Source of the DNA: JAHELQ01 sp965603365
GTDB lineage: Bacteria > Acidobacteriota > Aminicenantia > UBA2199
Length of the DNA stretch: 60,667 nt
Direction: 5' to 3'
Assembly: GCA_965603365.1 (NCBI GenBank)
Contig: CBFDCR010000026.1
Span: 1 to 60,667 of the forward strand
The notes beneath the pieces are model-generated. The model worked only from the letters and a program-made list of their open reading frames with translations, ran no database searches and was not told the DNA's origin. Both the position numbers and the translations under genes were made by a program. Positions within the stretch are counted from its first letter, which is position 1, and each line of letters starts with the position of its first letter. Positions 17,301-27,300 of this stretch are shown here, piece by piece.

Positions 17301-20300
17301 CCTCGGGGTATGTCATTAATCCCGGGAAGAGTGAGGATTATGATGCTCTCCTGGAGGAACTCAAGAAGTCCGGGGGGGTGCCGGATCGGGTGGCCCATTT
17401 ATGGAATGTTTCAGACGATGATCAACCGCCCCTGGCGCTGGATGGTCTCCAGCAGTCTCAATTTTTGGGTTTTTACAGCCTGGTTTTCCTGGTTCAAGCT
17501 TTGGGGAAAGTCGGGGTAGACGGTAAGTGTCGCCTGGCGGTGGTTTCCACCAATATGCAGGAGGTAGTGGGCGGTGATTTACAGCGGCCGACCCAGGCCA
17601 CCATGCTCGGACCGGTGAGGCTCATCCCCAGGGAGTACGGCGATGTCTATTGTAAGTCAATCGATATCGATACCGCCGATTGTGACGGCAGCCTGGAACA
17701 AGATCTGGTACGGAAACTGGCGGCGGAATTGACGGTGGAAACCGCGGATCTCGTAGTGGCGTACCGTGATGGCCAGCGTTGGGCCCAATCCTTCGATCCC
17801 AGGCGGTTGGAGAAAAAAGAACAACCTGCTCCCAGGTTCAAGCAAGGCGCCGTTTACCTGGTGACTGGCGGCCTCGGCGGCATCGGCCTGGAGCTGGCTA
17901 AAGACCTGGCTCCAAAAATTCAGCCGAAATTAATTTTGACCGGCCGTTCCCCACTGCCTCCCCGGCAAGATTGGCAGATGTGGATCGAGGAACACGATGG
18001 GGAAGACCCCACCATCATAAAAATTCGCGCCATCCAGGAAATCGAAAAATTGGGTGCCCAGGTCATGGCGGTTGATGTGGATGTAAGTGACCTTGACCAG
18101 ATGAAAAACATGGTTGACCGGGCACAGGCGCGCTTCGGTCCTATTAACGGCGTCATTCACTCCGCCGGTGTTGCCGACGGCGGCTTGATCCAATTGAGAA
18201 CCCATGAGAACCTGGAATCGGTACTGCGGCCCAAAGTGAATGGTGCCCTGGTTCTTTACCATATCTTCAAGGAGGCGTCTTTAGACTTTTTGGTACTGTT
18301 CTCGTCGGTCATTTCGGTTTCACCCCCCATTGGCCAGGTGGGGTACTGCGCGGCCAACGCCTTTCTCGATGCCTTCGCCCACCACCGGACCGCCCCAGGC
18401 AGCTTCACCATCTCCATCAACTGGGACGCCTGGCAGCAAGTGGGTATGGCGGTAAACGCCATGAAAAAGATGATGAATGATGCCTCTTCCCCTGCACCTC
18501 TGCCGAAAGAGGAGATGGCCCATCCGCTGTTTGATTATAGAACGGGTGAACCCCGGGGGGGGGAAGTATCTGTCTCCACCTTTACAGCCGACTGTTCCTG
18601 GGTCCTGGATGAGCATCGAATCCTGGTGGGAAAAGCCTCGTTACCCGGTACCGGTTTCCTGGAGATGATCCGGGCTGCCTTTGCGCACCACCTGGATGAG
18701 GGGACGGTCATGGAGATCGGGGATGTCAATTTCATGAAGCCCTTGATCCTGGAAAAGGGCGAAAAAAGGGAAGTCCAGACCGTTTTCCAGGAGAGTGACG
18801 GCTATTTTCCCGTTGAGGTGAGGAGTCGCTCTTTGACCGTAAAGGGAGATTGGGAAATTCATGCCCGGGCTGAGGCGGCGGTTATGGCGGCCGGGGAGCC
18901 GGTAAAATACGATATCGAGGCCATACGGAAGAGTTGCGCCGAAGGAGAACGCCTCGATATCGCGGGGACAACCGAGATCTTCAACAATCCCGATCTTTTT
19001 GGCCCCCGGTGGCAGAATTGCCTGTGGATTTTGCCCGGTAAGGGAGAGTGGCTGGCACGCCTGGAATTGCCTGATGCCTATGCAGGGGATATGAAGTCCT
19101 ATACCCTGCATCCGGCACTGCTCGATGTGGCCGTGGGAATTGCCGCCTTTGTGCCTGAAGTATTTAACGGGCAGACGTTTTTGCCCTTCTCCTACAAACG
19201 CATAAAGATACATAAACCGTTACCGGGGAAAATATTCAGCCATGTGAAGTATGCCGGGGACGAAGGGGATCCCGATGATGTCAAGGTGTTCGATATAGTC
19301 CTCATGGACACGGAGGGGGAGCGATTGGTCGAGATCGAGGGGTATACATTCCGCAAAGTCGGTATGGAAACCCGGCCTATTCCGGAAAATATCCCGGCCA
19401 TCGAAGATGTTGAAAATTTCTCCCTGGAGATCTCCCAATTTGGCGACCTCGATACCCTGGCTTTCAGTCCCATAGACCGGAAGTCTCCCGGCCCGGGTGA
19501 AGTCGAGTACGAGGTGATGACTTCGGCGCTTAATTTCAAAGATATCCTTTTTGCCCTTGGGGTATTACCAGTCCCCCCCGACCAGGAGATGCGGCTGGGA
19601 CTCGAGAGTACAGGTAAGATTGTAGCCGTGGGAGAGGGCGTCACAGATTTGAAAAAGGGTGATGAAGTCCTGGCTTTAATCTCCGGGAGTTTTAGAGAAT
19701 ATGTCACCATGCCCACCAACCTGATTACTCCCATCCCCAAAGGACTTTCCCCCGAAGAGGCGGTAACCCTGCCGATGCCGTATATGACCGCCTATTACTC
19801 GTTGATCCAGAAGGCAGAGTTGGGGAAAGGCGAGCGTGTCCTCATCCATTCGGCTGCCGGCGGCGTGGGCATGGCGGCGGTGAATGTGGCCCGTTGGGCA
19901 GGGGCGGAAATTTTTGCCACCGCCGGTACTGAAGAAAAGCGGGAGTACCTGAAATCCCTGGGCATCCAGTATGTCATGGATTCCCGTTCCCTGGATTTCG
20001 CCGACCAGGTCATGGAGTATACCAACGGTGAAGGAGTGGACGTGGTACTCAACGCCCTGGCCGGTGAATTTATACCCAAGAATCTTTCATTATTACGTCA
20101 ATATGGCCGTTTCCTGGAGCTGGGAGTAAAGGACATCAATAACGACTATAAACTGGGTTTGCGCCCCTTCATGAACGCCTTGACTTATTACGCCATCGTG
20201 ATGACCAGTGAGATTCCCAATATCATCCAGACCTGGAAGCGAGTGGTGGAACTCTTCAACAACCGGGAATTCCCCCCCCTACCCTATAAGGTCTTCCCTT

Positions 20301-21061
20301 CCACCCAGGTATCGGGGGCCTTTAAGTACATGCTCCAGGGTGAACATATCGGCAAGATCGTGATGACGATGTCGGACAAAGATAAGTTGACACTGAGAAA
20401 GATCGATCCCAAAAGCAGGAAATTGGCGCCCCAGGCTGCCCGGGGCGAAGATGCGGTTCCCCTCTATGCCCGTGACTCCTACACCACCTTCAAATCCCAG
20501 GGTGCCGCCGTGCCGGACACGACCCCGGGAGGGACACCATTCCAGGAGTACAAAATCGAAGACGGGATTCTGCCGTCTCAAGGGGTGGACATCTTTGGCC
20601 GCGTCATGTGGGAGTCGCTGCCCCAGGTGGTGGTTTCTACCAGGGATATCCGCTACAGGGAACAGGCCGGCCCGGCGGAAACGAGTGGGGCTTCGCTTAT
20701 GGGTGGATTTGCCGGTTCACCGTCTTCCGGTGAGGTTCGACAGCGGCCCGATCTCCTGACCGAGTACGTGGCTCCCCGGGATGAGATCGAAGAAGGATTG
20801 GTGGAAATTTTACGAAACCTATTGGGCATCGAGGCGGGCGTCAATGACGATTTCTTCGAGTTGGGGGGCGACTCGCTGAAGGCCTCGGGTCTGGTCAACA
20901 AGATCAAGAGTAAATTCGACATCAATATCCCCGTCAGCGAGATATTCATCAAAAAGAATATCGTCGGCATTGCCCAACTGGTCAAAGAGGCAAAGGGCGA
21001 CACCAGCATAGCCGAACAGATTTTACAAGAAGTTGAAGCGATGGCACCGCCCAGTGAATAG
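14333..21061 (+). CDS. Type I PKS module 3: KS-AT-KR-DH-ER-ACP
   Basis: 2242 residues. Ketosynthase (about 13-440; SACSTSL with Cys184). Acyltransferase (about 530-830; GHSIGEY with Ser633, and HAFHS, both typical of malonyl-CoA selection). Ketoreductase (about 1090-1390; NADPH motif VTGGLGGIG from 1177, and a YCAAN active-site block). Dehydratase (about 1405-1680; His1428 in DEHRILVGKASLPG, one residue longer than the usual HxxxGxxxxP). Enoylreductase (about 1700-2010; AAGGVGMAAV). Carrier (GGDSLK, Ser2181). All three reducing activities are present, so the module should add a fully reduced two-carbon unit. The order KR-DH-ER differs from the common DH-ER-KR of bacterial modular PKSs. The upstream partner ends in an FkbH-loaded carrier and the downstream partner is a stand-alone C domain. 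Ribosome site GAGGAG, 3 bp after the previous stop. Confidence 0.92.
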   Translation: MEEKSGFDQGTGLEIAVIGMSGRFPGAGNLQEFWENLKNGVESLVPITDEDLEKSGINPELYSNPSWVRVRASMDNIEYFDSAFFGYTPKEAEIMNPQMRIFHEVAWEALEDSGYDPRTYKGLIGLFAGSTTSVQWEAGIELTGKSVDIGSLATQQLCDKDYLGTRTAYNFNLKGPVVMVQSACSTSLVAAHLACQAILNGECHMALAGGISVLLGVTSGYFYVEGSILSKDGHCRVFDADANGTVFGNGVGVVVLKALEEAMTDGDTIRAVIKGTAVDNDGSNKAAFPAPAVEGQVRVIHMAHQVAEVDPATITYVETHGTGTMLGDPIEIEALKKAFNTDKKGYCAIGSAKSNVGHLDAAAGITGLIKTILALRHRHIPPSLNFSTPNPKIDFENCPFFVNTKLREWTNGKYPLRAGVSAFGVGGTNAHAVLQEAPMMAPSSEARRWKLILISAKTSKSLDGNCDRLASYFAENPDINLTDAAFTFQVGRRVLERKRMLVCGSAEEAVEILRTRDPERMKSFAARDQRRPVIFMFSGQGSQYVNMGLDIYHHEPSFQEEVGRCFEILKTAHGVDLQSILFPGELTDDRQEELSQEIKQTEISQLVIFTIEYALARLLMKWGIEPYAMIGHSIGEYVAATLSGVLSLEDALRVVLARGKLMQRMPTGSMLSVPLPEEALIPLLPEDLEMAAVNSSSLCVVSGTHEAIEKFARHLSGEGIDSTRLHTSHAFHSRMMEPMLEKFSGEVGKVTLNKPQIPYISNVTGTWIGVDEATDPAYWARHIRQTVRFNDGLTELLQQEHGIFVEVGPGKALATFVRQHKDKVATQFIVNLVRHPKDRAADDRFLLEKMGELWLYGQSIKWENYYDGQKRHRLPLPTYFFDSQPNWIEQNMFTYMGAETIEFRNFQLGNVSPVSPQLPQKKTDVADWFYVPTWKPVGLDAAENAAAGKGKWLVFANNGKICSQLMSELERWGGTIVTVTAGDGFAGDESSGYVINPGKSEDYDALLEELKKSGGVPDRVAHLWNVSDDDQPPLALDGLQQSQFLGFYSLVFLVQALGKVGVDGKCRLAVVSTNMQEVVGGDLQRPTQATMLGPVRLIPREYGDVYCKSIDIDTADCDGSLEQDLVRKLAAELTVETADLVVAYRDGQRWAQSFDPRRLEKKEQPAPRFKQGAVYLVTGGLGGIGLELAKDLAPKIQPKLILTGRSPLPPRQDWQMWIEEHDGEDPTIIKIRAIQEIEKLGAQVMAVDVDVSDLDQMKNMVDRAQARFGPINGVIHSAGVADGGLIQLRTHENLESVLRPKVNGALVLYHIFKEASLDFLVLFSSVISVSPPIGQVGYCAANAFLDAFAHHRTAPGSFTISINWDAWQQVGMAVNAMKKMMNDASSPAPLPKEEMAHPLFDYRTGEPRGGEVSVSTFTADCSWVLDEHRILVGKASLPGTGFLEMIRAAFAHHLDEGTVMEIGDVNFMKPLILEKGEKREVQTVFQESDGYFPVEVRSRSLTVKGDWEIHARAEAAVMAAGEPVKYDIEAIRKSCAEGERLDIAGTTEIFNNPDLFGPRWQNCLWILPGKGEWLARLELPDAYAGDMKSYTLHPALLDVAVGIAAFVPEVFNGQTFLPFSYKRIKIHKPLPGKIFSHVKYAGDEGDPDDVKVFDIVLMDTEGERLVEIEGYTFRKVGMETRPIPENIPAIEDVENFSLEISQFGDLDTLAFSPIDRKSPGPGEVEYEVMTSALNFKDILFALGVLPVPPDQEMRLGLESTGKIVAVGEGVTDLKKGDEVLALISGSFREYVTMPTNLITPIPKGLSPEEAVTLPMPYMTAYYSLIQKAELGKGERVLIHSAAGGVGMAAVNVARWAGAEIFATAGTEEKREYLKSLGIQYVMDSRSLDFADQVMEYTNGEGVDVVLNALAGEFIPKNLSLLRQYGRFLELGVKDINNDYKLGLRPFMNALTYYAIVMTSEIPNIIQTWKRVVELFNNREFPPLPYKVFPSTQVSGAFKYMLQGEHIGKIVMTMSDKDKLTLRKIDPKSRKLAPQAARGEDAVPLYARDSYTTFKSQGAAVPDTTPGGTPFQEYKIEDGILPSQGVDIFGRVMWESLPQVVVSTRDIRYREQAGPAETSGASLMGGFAGSPSSGEVRQRPDLLTEYVAPRDEIEEGLVEILRNLLGIEAGVNDDFFELGGDSLKASGLVNKIKSKFDINIPVSEIFIKKNIVGIAQLVKEAKGDTSIAEQILQEVEAMAPPSE

Positions 21062-21082
21062 TAACGATTCGAGGAGGGAACT

Positions 21083-22561
21083 ATGGAAGATTTAAAGAAG
21101 CGTATTGAAAGCCTGTCGCCGGAACAGAGGAGAACCTTCGAGGAACGGTTGAAAAAAGCCGGGATCGATATTGCCTCCCTCCTGGGGAGATCGAAGGATT
21201 ATATCTATTCCCACCTGGACCCGGTGGAAAAAAAAGAATATTATCGTCTCTCCTCCGCCCAGAAGCGGTTGTATGTGATTCACCAGTGGAACCCCGAGAG
21301 TGTCAGTTACAACCAATATTATACCTTTGAAATCGGCGGTGTCCTGGAAAAAGACAGGATGATCGCTTTTTTCAAGAAGCTCATCCAGAGGCATGAAATC
21401 CTCCGCACCTCGTTTGAGTCGGTCGGTATGGATCCCTGCCAGCGGGTCCGTGAGACCGGCGATCTGGTTTTCGAGTACTATGAAACCGATGAAGACGGCG
21501 CCCGGGAAATATTGAAGGATTTCCGCAAACCCTTTGATCTGCTTGTCCCGCCGCAAATGAAGGTGGGGTATATCAAGATCGGTGAGGCCCGGTATGTCCT
21601 GATTATCGACAAGCATCACCTGATTACCGACTTCAGCTCTTATGTGATTATCCTGGGAGAACTGGTGACTTTTTTGAATGGGCTGGAGCCGCCGCCCTTG
21701 AGGATTCAGTACAAAGACTTTGCCCAATGGCAGGATCGATCCGTTGAACTGCCGGAAATCAAGAAGCAAGAAGAGTATTGGTTGAAGGAATTTTCGGGGG
21801 AAATCCCGGTGTTAAAATTGCCCCTCGACTATGAAAGACCTGCCAACATTTCGTTCGAGGGAAGCGCCGTCGAATTTGTTCTGCCCCAGGAGGCAACAAC
21901 AGCTTTAAAAAAACTGGCTCGCGGAGAGGATACAACGCTCTACATGGTCTTGCTCGCCCTGTTCTATATCCTGCTGGCCAGGGTTTGCGACCAGGAAGAC
22001 ATTGTTATCGGTACCGTTACCGACGGTCGCCGCCATCCCGACCTGGAACCCCTGGTGGGGATGTTTGCCAACACCCTGGCGATAAGAAGTTTTCCCCAGG
22101 GGCATAAGGGATTTACCGGTTTCCTGGAGGAGGTCAAAGAAAAAACCATGGGCGCCCTGGAAAACCAGGACTACCGTTTTGAGGACCTGGTGGAAAAGGT
22201 GGTCAAAAAAAGGCTGTTAAGCCGACATCCCCTGTTTGATATCTATTTTCACTATTACAATAAACCGGTATTCGATCTCGGCAATGAGACCTACACATTG
22301 AAAAAATTCAAGAATATCAATATCTCCTCGAAGCTGGACCTGAATTTCCTGGTGGATGAAATGATGCAAGATGTGGTGTTCAACCTGGAATATTGCACGA
22401 AGTTGTACAGGCAAGAAACCATCGAACACTTGCTGGATAACTATTATGAAGTGATCAAAGCCGTCATCCGGGATAAACACGTTAAAATCGGGGATATTTC
22501 GGTTTCCCACGGGCTGCTGGCCGCCAAAAGCGGGGCGCCCCAGGGAGATTTTAGCTTTTAA
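21083..22561 (+). CDS. Stand-alone condensation domain with FSF tail (PKS to NRPS switch)
   Basis: 492 residues. A short helical start (LKKRIESLSPEQRRTFEERL) is followed by one complete condensation domain (about 52-475) with both lobes. The active-site motif reads HHLITDF at 178-184; the usual final Gly is Phe, while both His and the Asp are kept. It should join the polyketide chain on module 3 to the amino acid on module 4, and is carried as its own protein. The carboxyl terminus is GDFSF, part of the aromatic-x-Phe tail series seen at every half-C seam. The next gene, 31 bp downstream, is a radical SAM enzyme with the matching tail MDFSF. Strong ribosome site GAGGAGGG. Confidence 0.9.
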   Translation: MEDLKKRIESLSPEQRRTFEERLKKAGIDIASLLGRSKDYIYSHLDPVEKKEYYRLSSAQKRLYVIHQWNPESVSYNQYYTFEIGGVLEKDRMIAFFKKLIQRHEILRTSFESVGMDPCQRVRETGDLVFEYYETDEDGAREILKDFRKPFDLLVPPQMKVGYIKIGEARYVLIIDKHHLITDFSSYVIILGELVTFLNGLEPPPLRIQYKDFAQWQDRSVELPEIKKQEEYWLKEFSGEIPVLKLPLDYERPANISFEGSAVEFVLPQEATTALKKLARGEDTTLYMVLLALFYILLARVCDQEDIVIGTVTDGRRHPDLEPLVGMFANTLAIRSFPQGHKGFTGFLEEVKEKTMGALENQDYRFEDLVEKVVKKRLLSRHPLFDIYFHYYNKPVFDLGNETYTLKKFKNINISSKLDLNFLVDEMMQDVVFNLEYCTKLYRQETIEHLLDNYYEVIKAVIRDKHVKIGDISVSHGLLAAKSGAPQGDFSF

Positions 22562-22592
22562 CGGGAATTTTCATCAGAAAAAGGTTGTCAAT

Positions 22593-24293
22593 ATGAAATT
22601 TAAAAATACCGGGAAAGAAAAAATTCTCCTGGTACTGCTGCCCTACTGGGAGACCCTAATTCCCCCCATGGGCATTTCGTGTCTCAAGGGTTTTTTGCAG
22701 CAGTACGGTTACCGGGTGAAAACTGTGGACGGCAATACGGTGAGGGAGTTCAAGGCGTTTAATGATCGCTACTTCAGCCGTTTTTCGGAGTTTGTCCCCC
22801 AGGACAAGAAGGGAAATTTCTACAATATCGGTCGCGATGTGTTTCGTCACCACCTGATGGCCCATCTCCACCGGCCGGATGATCGAAGTTACAAGGAACT
22901 GGTGAAAGAGATCATCCGGCAAGCTTTTTTCTGTGACGTCGATGACCGGATGGTAGATGCCCTGGATGAGGTGGTGTTCGATTTTTACAATCAATTGGGG
23001 GACTATTTTTCCCGTTTGTTGGCAGAGGAACGGCCCGGGATCCTGGGGCTGTCCATCTACCGGGGCACAATACCCGCCTCCCTGTACGCCGCTCGCCTGA
23101 CCAGGGAACTGTATCCCGAAATTATGACCGTGATGGGGGGCGGGGCCTTTGCAGACCAATTGGCCATTGGCTCTTCCAACCTGGAATTTTTTATGGAAAA
23201 GACAAAGGATTACATCGACAGGTTCATCGTGGGTGAAGGGGAACTCTTGTTTCTGAAATTGCTGCGCGGCGAACTCCCGGAATCCAGGAGATTGTACACC
23301 ATCAAAGACATCGAGAACCAAACCCTGGATATGGCGAGCGCCGGGGTACCCGATTTTTCCGATTTCCAGCTTTTGGCCTACCCAAACCTGGCCAACTACG
23401 GTTCCAGGAGTTGTCCATTCCAATGTACTTTTTGTTCCGAAACCCTCCAGTGGGGCCGTTTTCGCAAAAAGGACACCGCCCAATTGGTCGACCAGATGGT
23501 GTTTTTAAACCAGAAATATTCGTACCAGTTGTTCTTGATGTCCGATTCGCTGCTCAATCCCATCGTGGATGATTTTTCGGCAGGATTGATCCAGCGGGAT
23601 CTTTCCATCTATTGGGACGGTTACCTGCGGGCGGACAAACACTGCGGCTCTCTCGACACCACGCTGCGCTGGCGGCGGGCTGGGTTTTACCGGGCCAGGC
23701 TGGGGGTGGAGAGCGGCTCTCCCCATGTCCTGGAACTGATGGATAAACGGATAACAGTGGGGCAGATCCGTGCCGCTGTGTCCGCCCTGGCCCATTGGGG
23801 GATTAAAACCACCACCTATTGGCTGGTGGGATATCCCGGCGAGACCGAGGAGGATTTCCAGATGACCCTTGATCTCATCGAGGAGTTGAAGGACGACATT
23901 TATGAAGCCTGGGCCAACGTGTTCTGGTATTATCCCTGTGGACAGGTCAGTTCCCGGGAACTGCGGGAACGGAGTGTATCCCTCTACCCGGGGACCGCCA
24001 GGGAGATGCTGATCATGGAGACCAGGGTCATCAAGGGTGAACCCACCCGGAGCCAGATGCAGGAGCGGATGTTTCGCTTCCTGGCCCATTGCGAAAAACT
24101 GGGAGTGCCCAATCTCTATGCACTGCATGATTACACCGAGGCGGATGAACGCTGGAAAAGACTTCATAAAAATGCAGTCCCCCCACTGGTGGAATTCCTG
24201 GGACGGGATACCGTTATCAGTGAAAACAAAAGAGTAAAAAAGATGGACTTAGCGAGCAGTACGCTGCGAGAAGATATGGATTTTAGTTTTTAG
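22593..24293 (+). CDS. B12-binding radical SAM enzyme, seam 1 (before module 4)
   Basis: 566 residues. N-terminal Rossmann-type B12-binding region (about 10-235; ILLVLLPYWETLIPPMG start and GYRVKTVD strand, no DxHxxG). Radical SAM core from about 265 with the 4Fe-4S cluster cysteines in CPFQCTFC (Cys274, 278, 281), a GVESGS block, and YPGETEEDF typical of class B enzymes. C-terminal region of about 80 residues (LHKNAVPP) shared with the three other seam enzymes. Cobalamin-dependent radical SAM enzymes often methylate unreactive carbon, or phosphorus in the PhpK type, and other radical chemistry is possible. The substrate is not readable; the location between the C domain and module 4 suggests action on the module 4 residue or its tethered intermediate. 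It is closest in wording to the seam 2 enzyme (EELKDDIYEA, FWYYP). Ends in MDFSF. Confidence 0.85.
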   Translation: MKFKNTGKEKILLVLLPYWETLIPPMGISCLKGFLQQYGYRVKTVDGNTVREFKAFNDRYFSRFSEFVPQDKKGNFYNIGRDVFRHHLMAHLHRPDDRSYKELVKEIIRQAFFCDVDDRMVDALDEVVFDFYNQLGDYFSRLLAEERPGILGLSIYRGTIPASLYAARLTRELYPEIMTVMGGGAFADQLAIGSSNLEFFMEKTKDYIDRFIVGEGELLFLKLLRGELPESRRLYTIKDIENQTLDMASAGVPDFSDFQLLAYPNLANYGSRSCPFQCTFCSETLQWGRFRKKDTAQLVDQMVFLNQKYSYQLFLMSDSLLNPIVDDFSAGLIQRDLSIYWDGYLRADKHCGSLDTTLRWRRAGFYRARLGVESGSPHVLELMDKRITVGQIRAAVSALAHWGIKTTTYWLVGYPGETEEDFQMTLDLIEELKDDIYEAWANVFWYYPCGQVSSRELRERSVSLYPGTAREMLIMETRVIKGEPTRSQMQERMFRFLAHCEKLGVPNLYALHDYTEADERWKRLHKNAVPPLVEFLGRDTVISENKRVKKMDLASSTLREDMDFSF

Positions 24294-24325
24294 CTTCTTT
24301 TCAAAAACCAATTGGCGAGAATAAC

Positions 24326-27300
24326 ATGTTTGAACGAATGACTTCAAGTAAACAGGAAATGGCAGCCGCCCAGAACATAAAGGAGAGGGATTACTGGCTC
24401 GACAAATTGTCGGGAGACCTGGTAAAAAGCGGCTTTCCCACGGATATCAAGGATCCCACTATGACTGGCGAAGGGTCGGCAACGGCGGCGTTCACCTGGA
24501 CCGGTGAGCTGTACGATAAGCTCATCCGGTTGTGCAGCGGCTACGATCAGGTTCTCCACATGGCCCTGGCTGCGGGGACTATTGCACTCTTGAGCCGATA
24601 TACCGGTAATATGGATATCGTCATCGGTGTTCCCATTTACCGGCAGGAGGTGGAGGGTGAGTTTGTCAATACCGTCCTGGCCTTGCGCACCCGACTCGAC
24701 GAAAAAATGAGTTTCAAGGAGTTGTTGATCCAGGTACGGCAAGCGATGATCGAAGCCGCAGAGAACCAGAACTATCCTATCGAATCCTTGCTGTACAAGT
24801 TGAAAATACCGGAATCCGCCGACGGCTTTCCCCTGTTCGATACCGCGGTGTTATTGGAGAATGTCCACGATATCAAGTATATTCGCCACCTCCGGGTCAA
24901 CACAATCTTCTCGTTTCACCGCCAGGAGGGGCGCCTCGGCGGGGTCATTCAATACAATCGCAAGTTGTTCCGGAAAGCCAGAATAGAGCGGTTGGCCGAC
25001 CATCTCGGCAGGCTCCTGGCCACGTCTTTGCAGCAGGTGGATTCACGGTTGTGCGATATCGAGATATTGTCTCCCGGAGAGAGGGAACAACTCCTCCACG
25101 ATTTCAACGACACGGCCGCACCCTATGGGATGGGGAAAACCCTGCCGGGGCTTTTCGAAGATCAGACCTCCCGGGCTGCCGGTTTTACCGCCGTTGTATT
25201 CGGAGAGGAACAAGTCACCTACCTGGAATTGAACGAACGGGCCAACCAGTTGGCCAGGACGCTGCGAGACCTGGGTACCCAGGGGGAAGAACTGGCGGCG
25301 GTCATTATGAATCGTTCAATCGAGATGGTGACCGCGGTGATGGGTATATTAAAAGCCCGGGGAGCTTATGTGCCCCTGGAACCGGACCTGCCGGAATCAC
25401 GGGTTTGCCGGATCCTGTCCTGTCTTGGGGCGCGGCAGGTGCTTACCGACGATATCCACCTGGCTAAGATTGGCCATTTGGCCGGGGGATTGTCTCATTT
25501 AGAGCATGTCGTTTTTTTAAACCACTGCCATCATGCCGAGAAGGAGATAAGGGCGCAATTGCCGGGGCAGGAAATCGTGCTGCCCGCGGCAATCCGCGGC
25601 CAGGCCGTGGACAACTTAACCATCGCCGCCAGTGCCGGGGATGTGGCTTACGTGATTTATACTTCCGGCTCTACCGGCGTGCCCAAAGGCGTGATGGAGC
25701 GGCATCGCCCGGTGGTCAACGTGATTGAATGGGTGAACCGGACGTTCCGGGTGGGTGCCGGGGATAAGCTGCAATTTGTCGCCTCCCTGGGATTTGATCT
25801 GTCGGTGTACGATATTTTCGGCATACTGGCGGTGGGGGCTTCGATTTATGTAGTTGACAACCGCCAGGTCCGCGAACCCCAATGTTTGTTGGACATGATT
25901 TTTAGGGAGGGGACTACCTCCTGGGATTCGGCCCCCGCCACTTTGCAGCAGTTGGCGCCGTTTTTCCAGGAAGCCCGGGAGAATCGGCAGCGGGGCTGTT
26001 TCCGGTTGGTATTCTTGAGCGGGGATTGGATCCCCCTCGCCCTGCCGGACGTCCTGCGGGAGACATTCCCGGGGGTCCAGGTTGTCAGCCTGGGGGGAGC
26101 CACCGAGGCCACCATCTGGTCCAATTTTTATCCTGTGGATACCGTAAGTCCCTTTTGGAAGAGTATTCCCTATGGAAAACCCATACAAAACGCCCGCTAC
26201 TACATCCTGGATTCATACCTGGCCCCCTGTCCCGCCGGGGTTCCCGGAGATCTTTATATTGGCGGTCAGTGCCTGGCTTCCGGGTATATTAATGACGTGG
26301 CATTAACGGCTGGAAAGTTTATCCCGGATCCTTTCTCCCGGGGAGAGGTAATATATCGCACCGGTGACCTGGCCCGCTGGTTCGAGGACGGTAACATAGA
26401 GTTTTTGGGACGTAAAGATTTCCAGGTCAAGATCCGGGGGCACCGGATCGAATTGGGGGAGATTGAGGCTCAATTATTGAACCACCGGGACATCGAGACC
26501 GTGATATTGATGGTTCGGGAAGATCCCAGGGGTGAAAAATTCATTTGTGCTTACATTGCTGCCGGTAAAGAGATTGAAACTTCACAGTTGAGATCCTTCT
26601 TGTTGGCGGAGCTGCCGGAGTACATGGTTCCTGCCTATTTTATCCAGTTGGATAAAATTCCTTTGACCCCCAGCGGTAAGGTGGACCGAAAGGCGCTGCT
26701 GGAACAGGAAGTCATCCCGGAAGAGCGATTGACAGCCCCCAGGAATGACATCGACCGGGGCCTCGCCCTCTTATGGGCGGGGGTACTGGGAGTAGATGCG
26801 GCCAAAATTGGCATCGACTCGAATTTTTTCGATCTGGGCGGTCATTCGTTAAATGCCAGTGAACTGGTTTCCAGCATGCACCAGCGATTCGATGTCCGGG
26901 TGCCCCTGGCGGAAATTTTTCGTATGCCCACCATCCGGGAGTTGTCAGATTATGTCAAATCGTCTATTAAAGAGGTATTCCAGGGCATTGAGTCGGCTGA
27001 AAAAATGGAGTATTATCCCCTGTCTGCCGCGCAGCGGGGGATTTACCTGACCCAACAGCTAGACAGCAGCAGCACGGCCTACAACATGCCCTTTGTTATG
27101 AAATTGGATGGCGTGGTAGATAGGGAGAGGCTGGAGGAGACGTTTAAGATATTGATTCGCCGCCATAACAGCCTGAGAACCCGCTTTCGGCTGCGAGATC
27201 ATGAACCGGTCCAGCAGGAACTCCCGGCGGTAGAATTTGACATGCAGTACTACGAAACCAAAGGGGAGGAAATAGGGAGTCTGATCGATGGTTTTATTCG

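Noticed and set aside
24326..25080. Half-C as a cyclisation (Cy) domain for the Cys-like module
   Set aside because: There is no DxxxxD motif and no N-terminal lobe, and the same half-C occurs before modules with quite different A codes.
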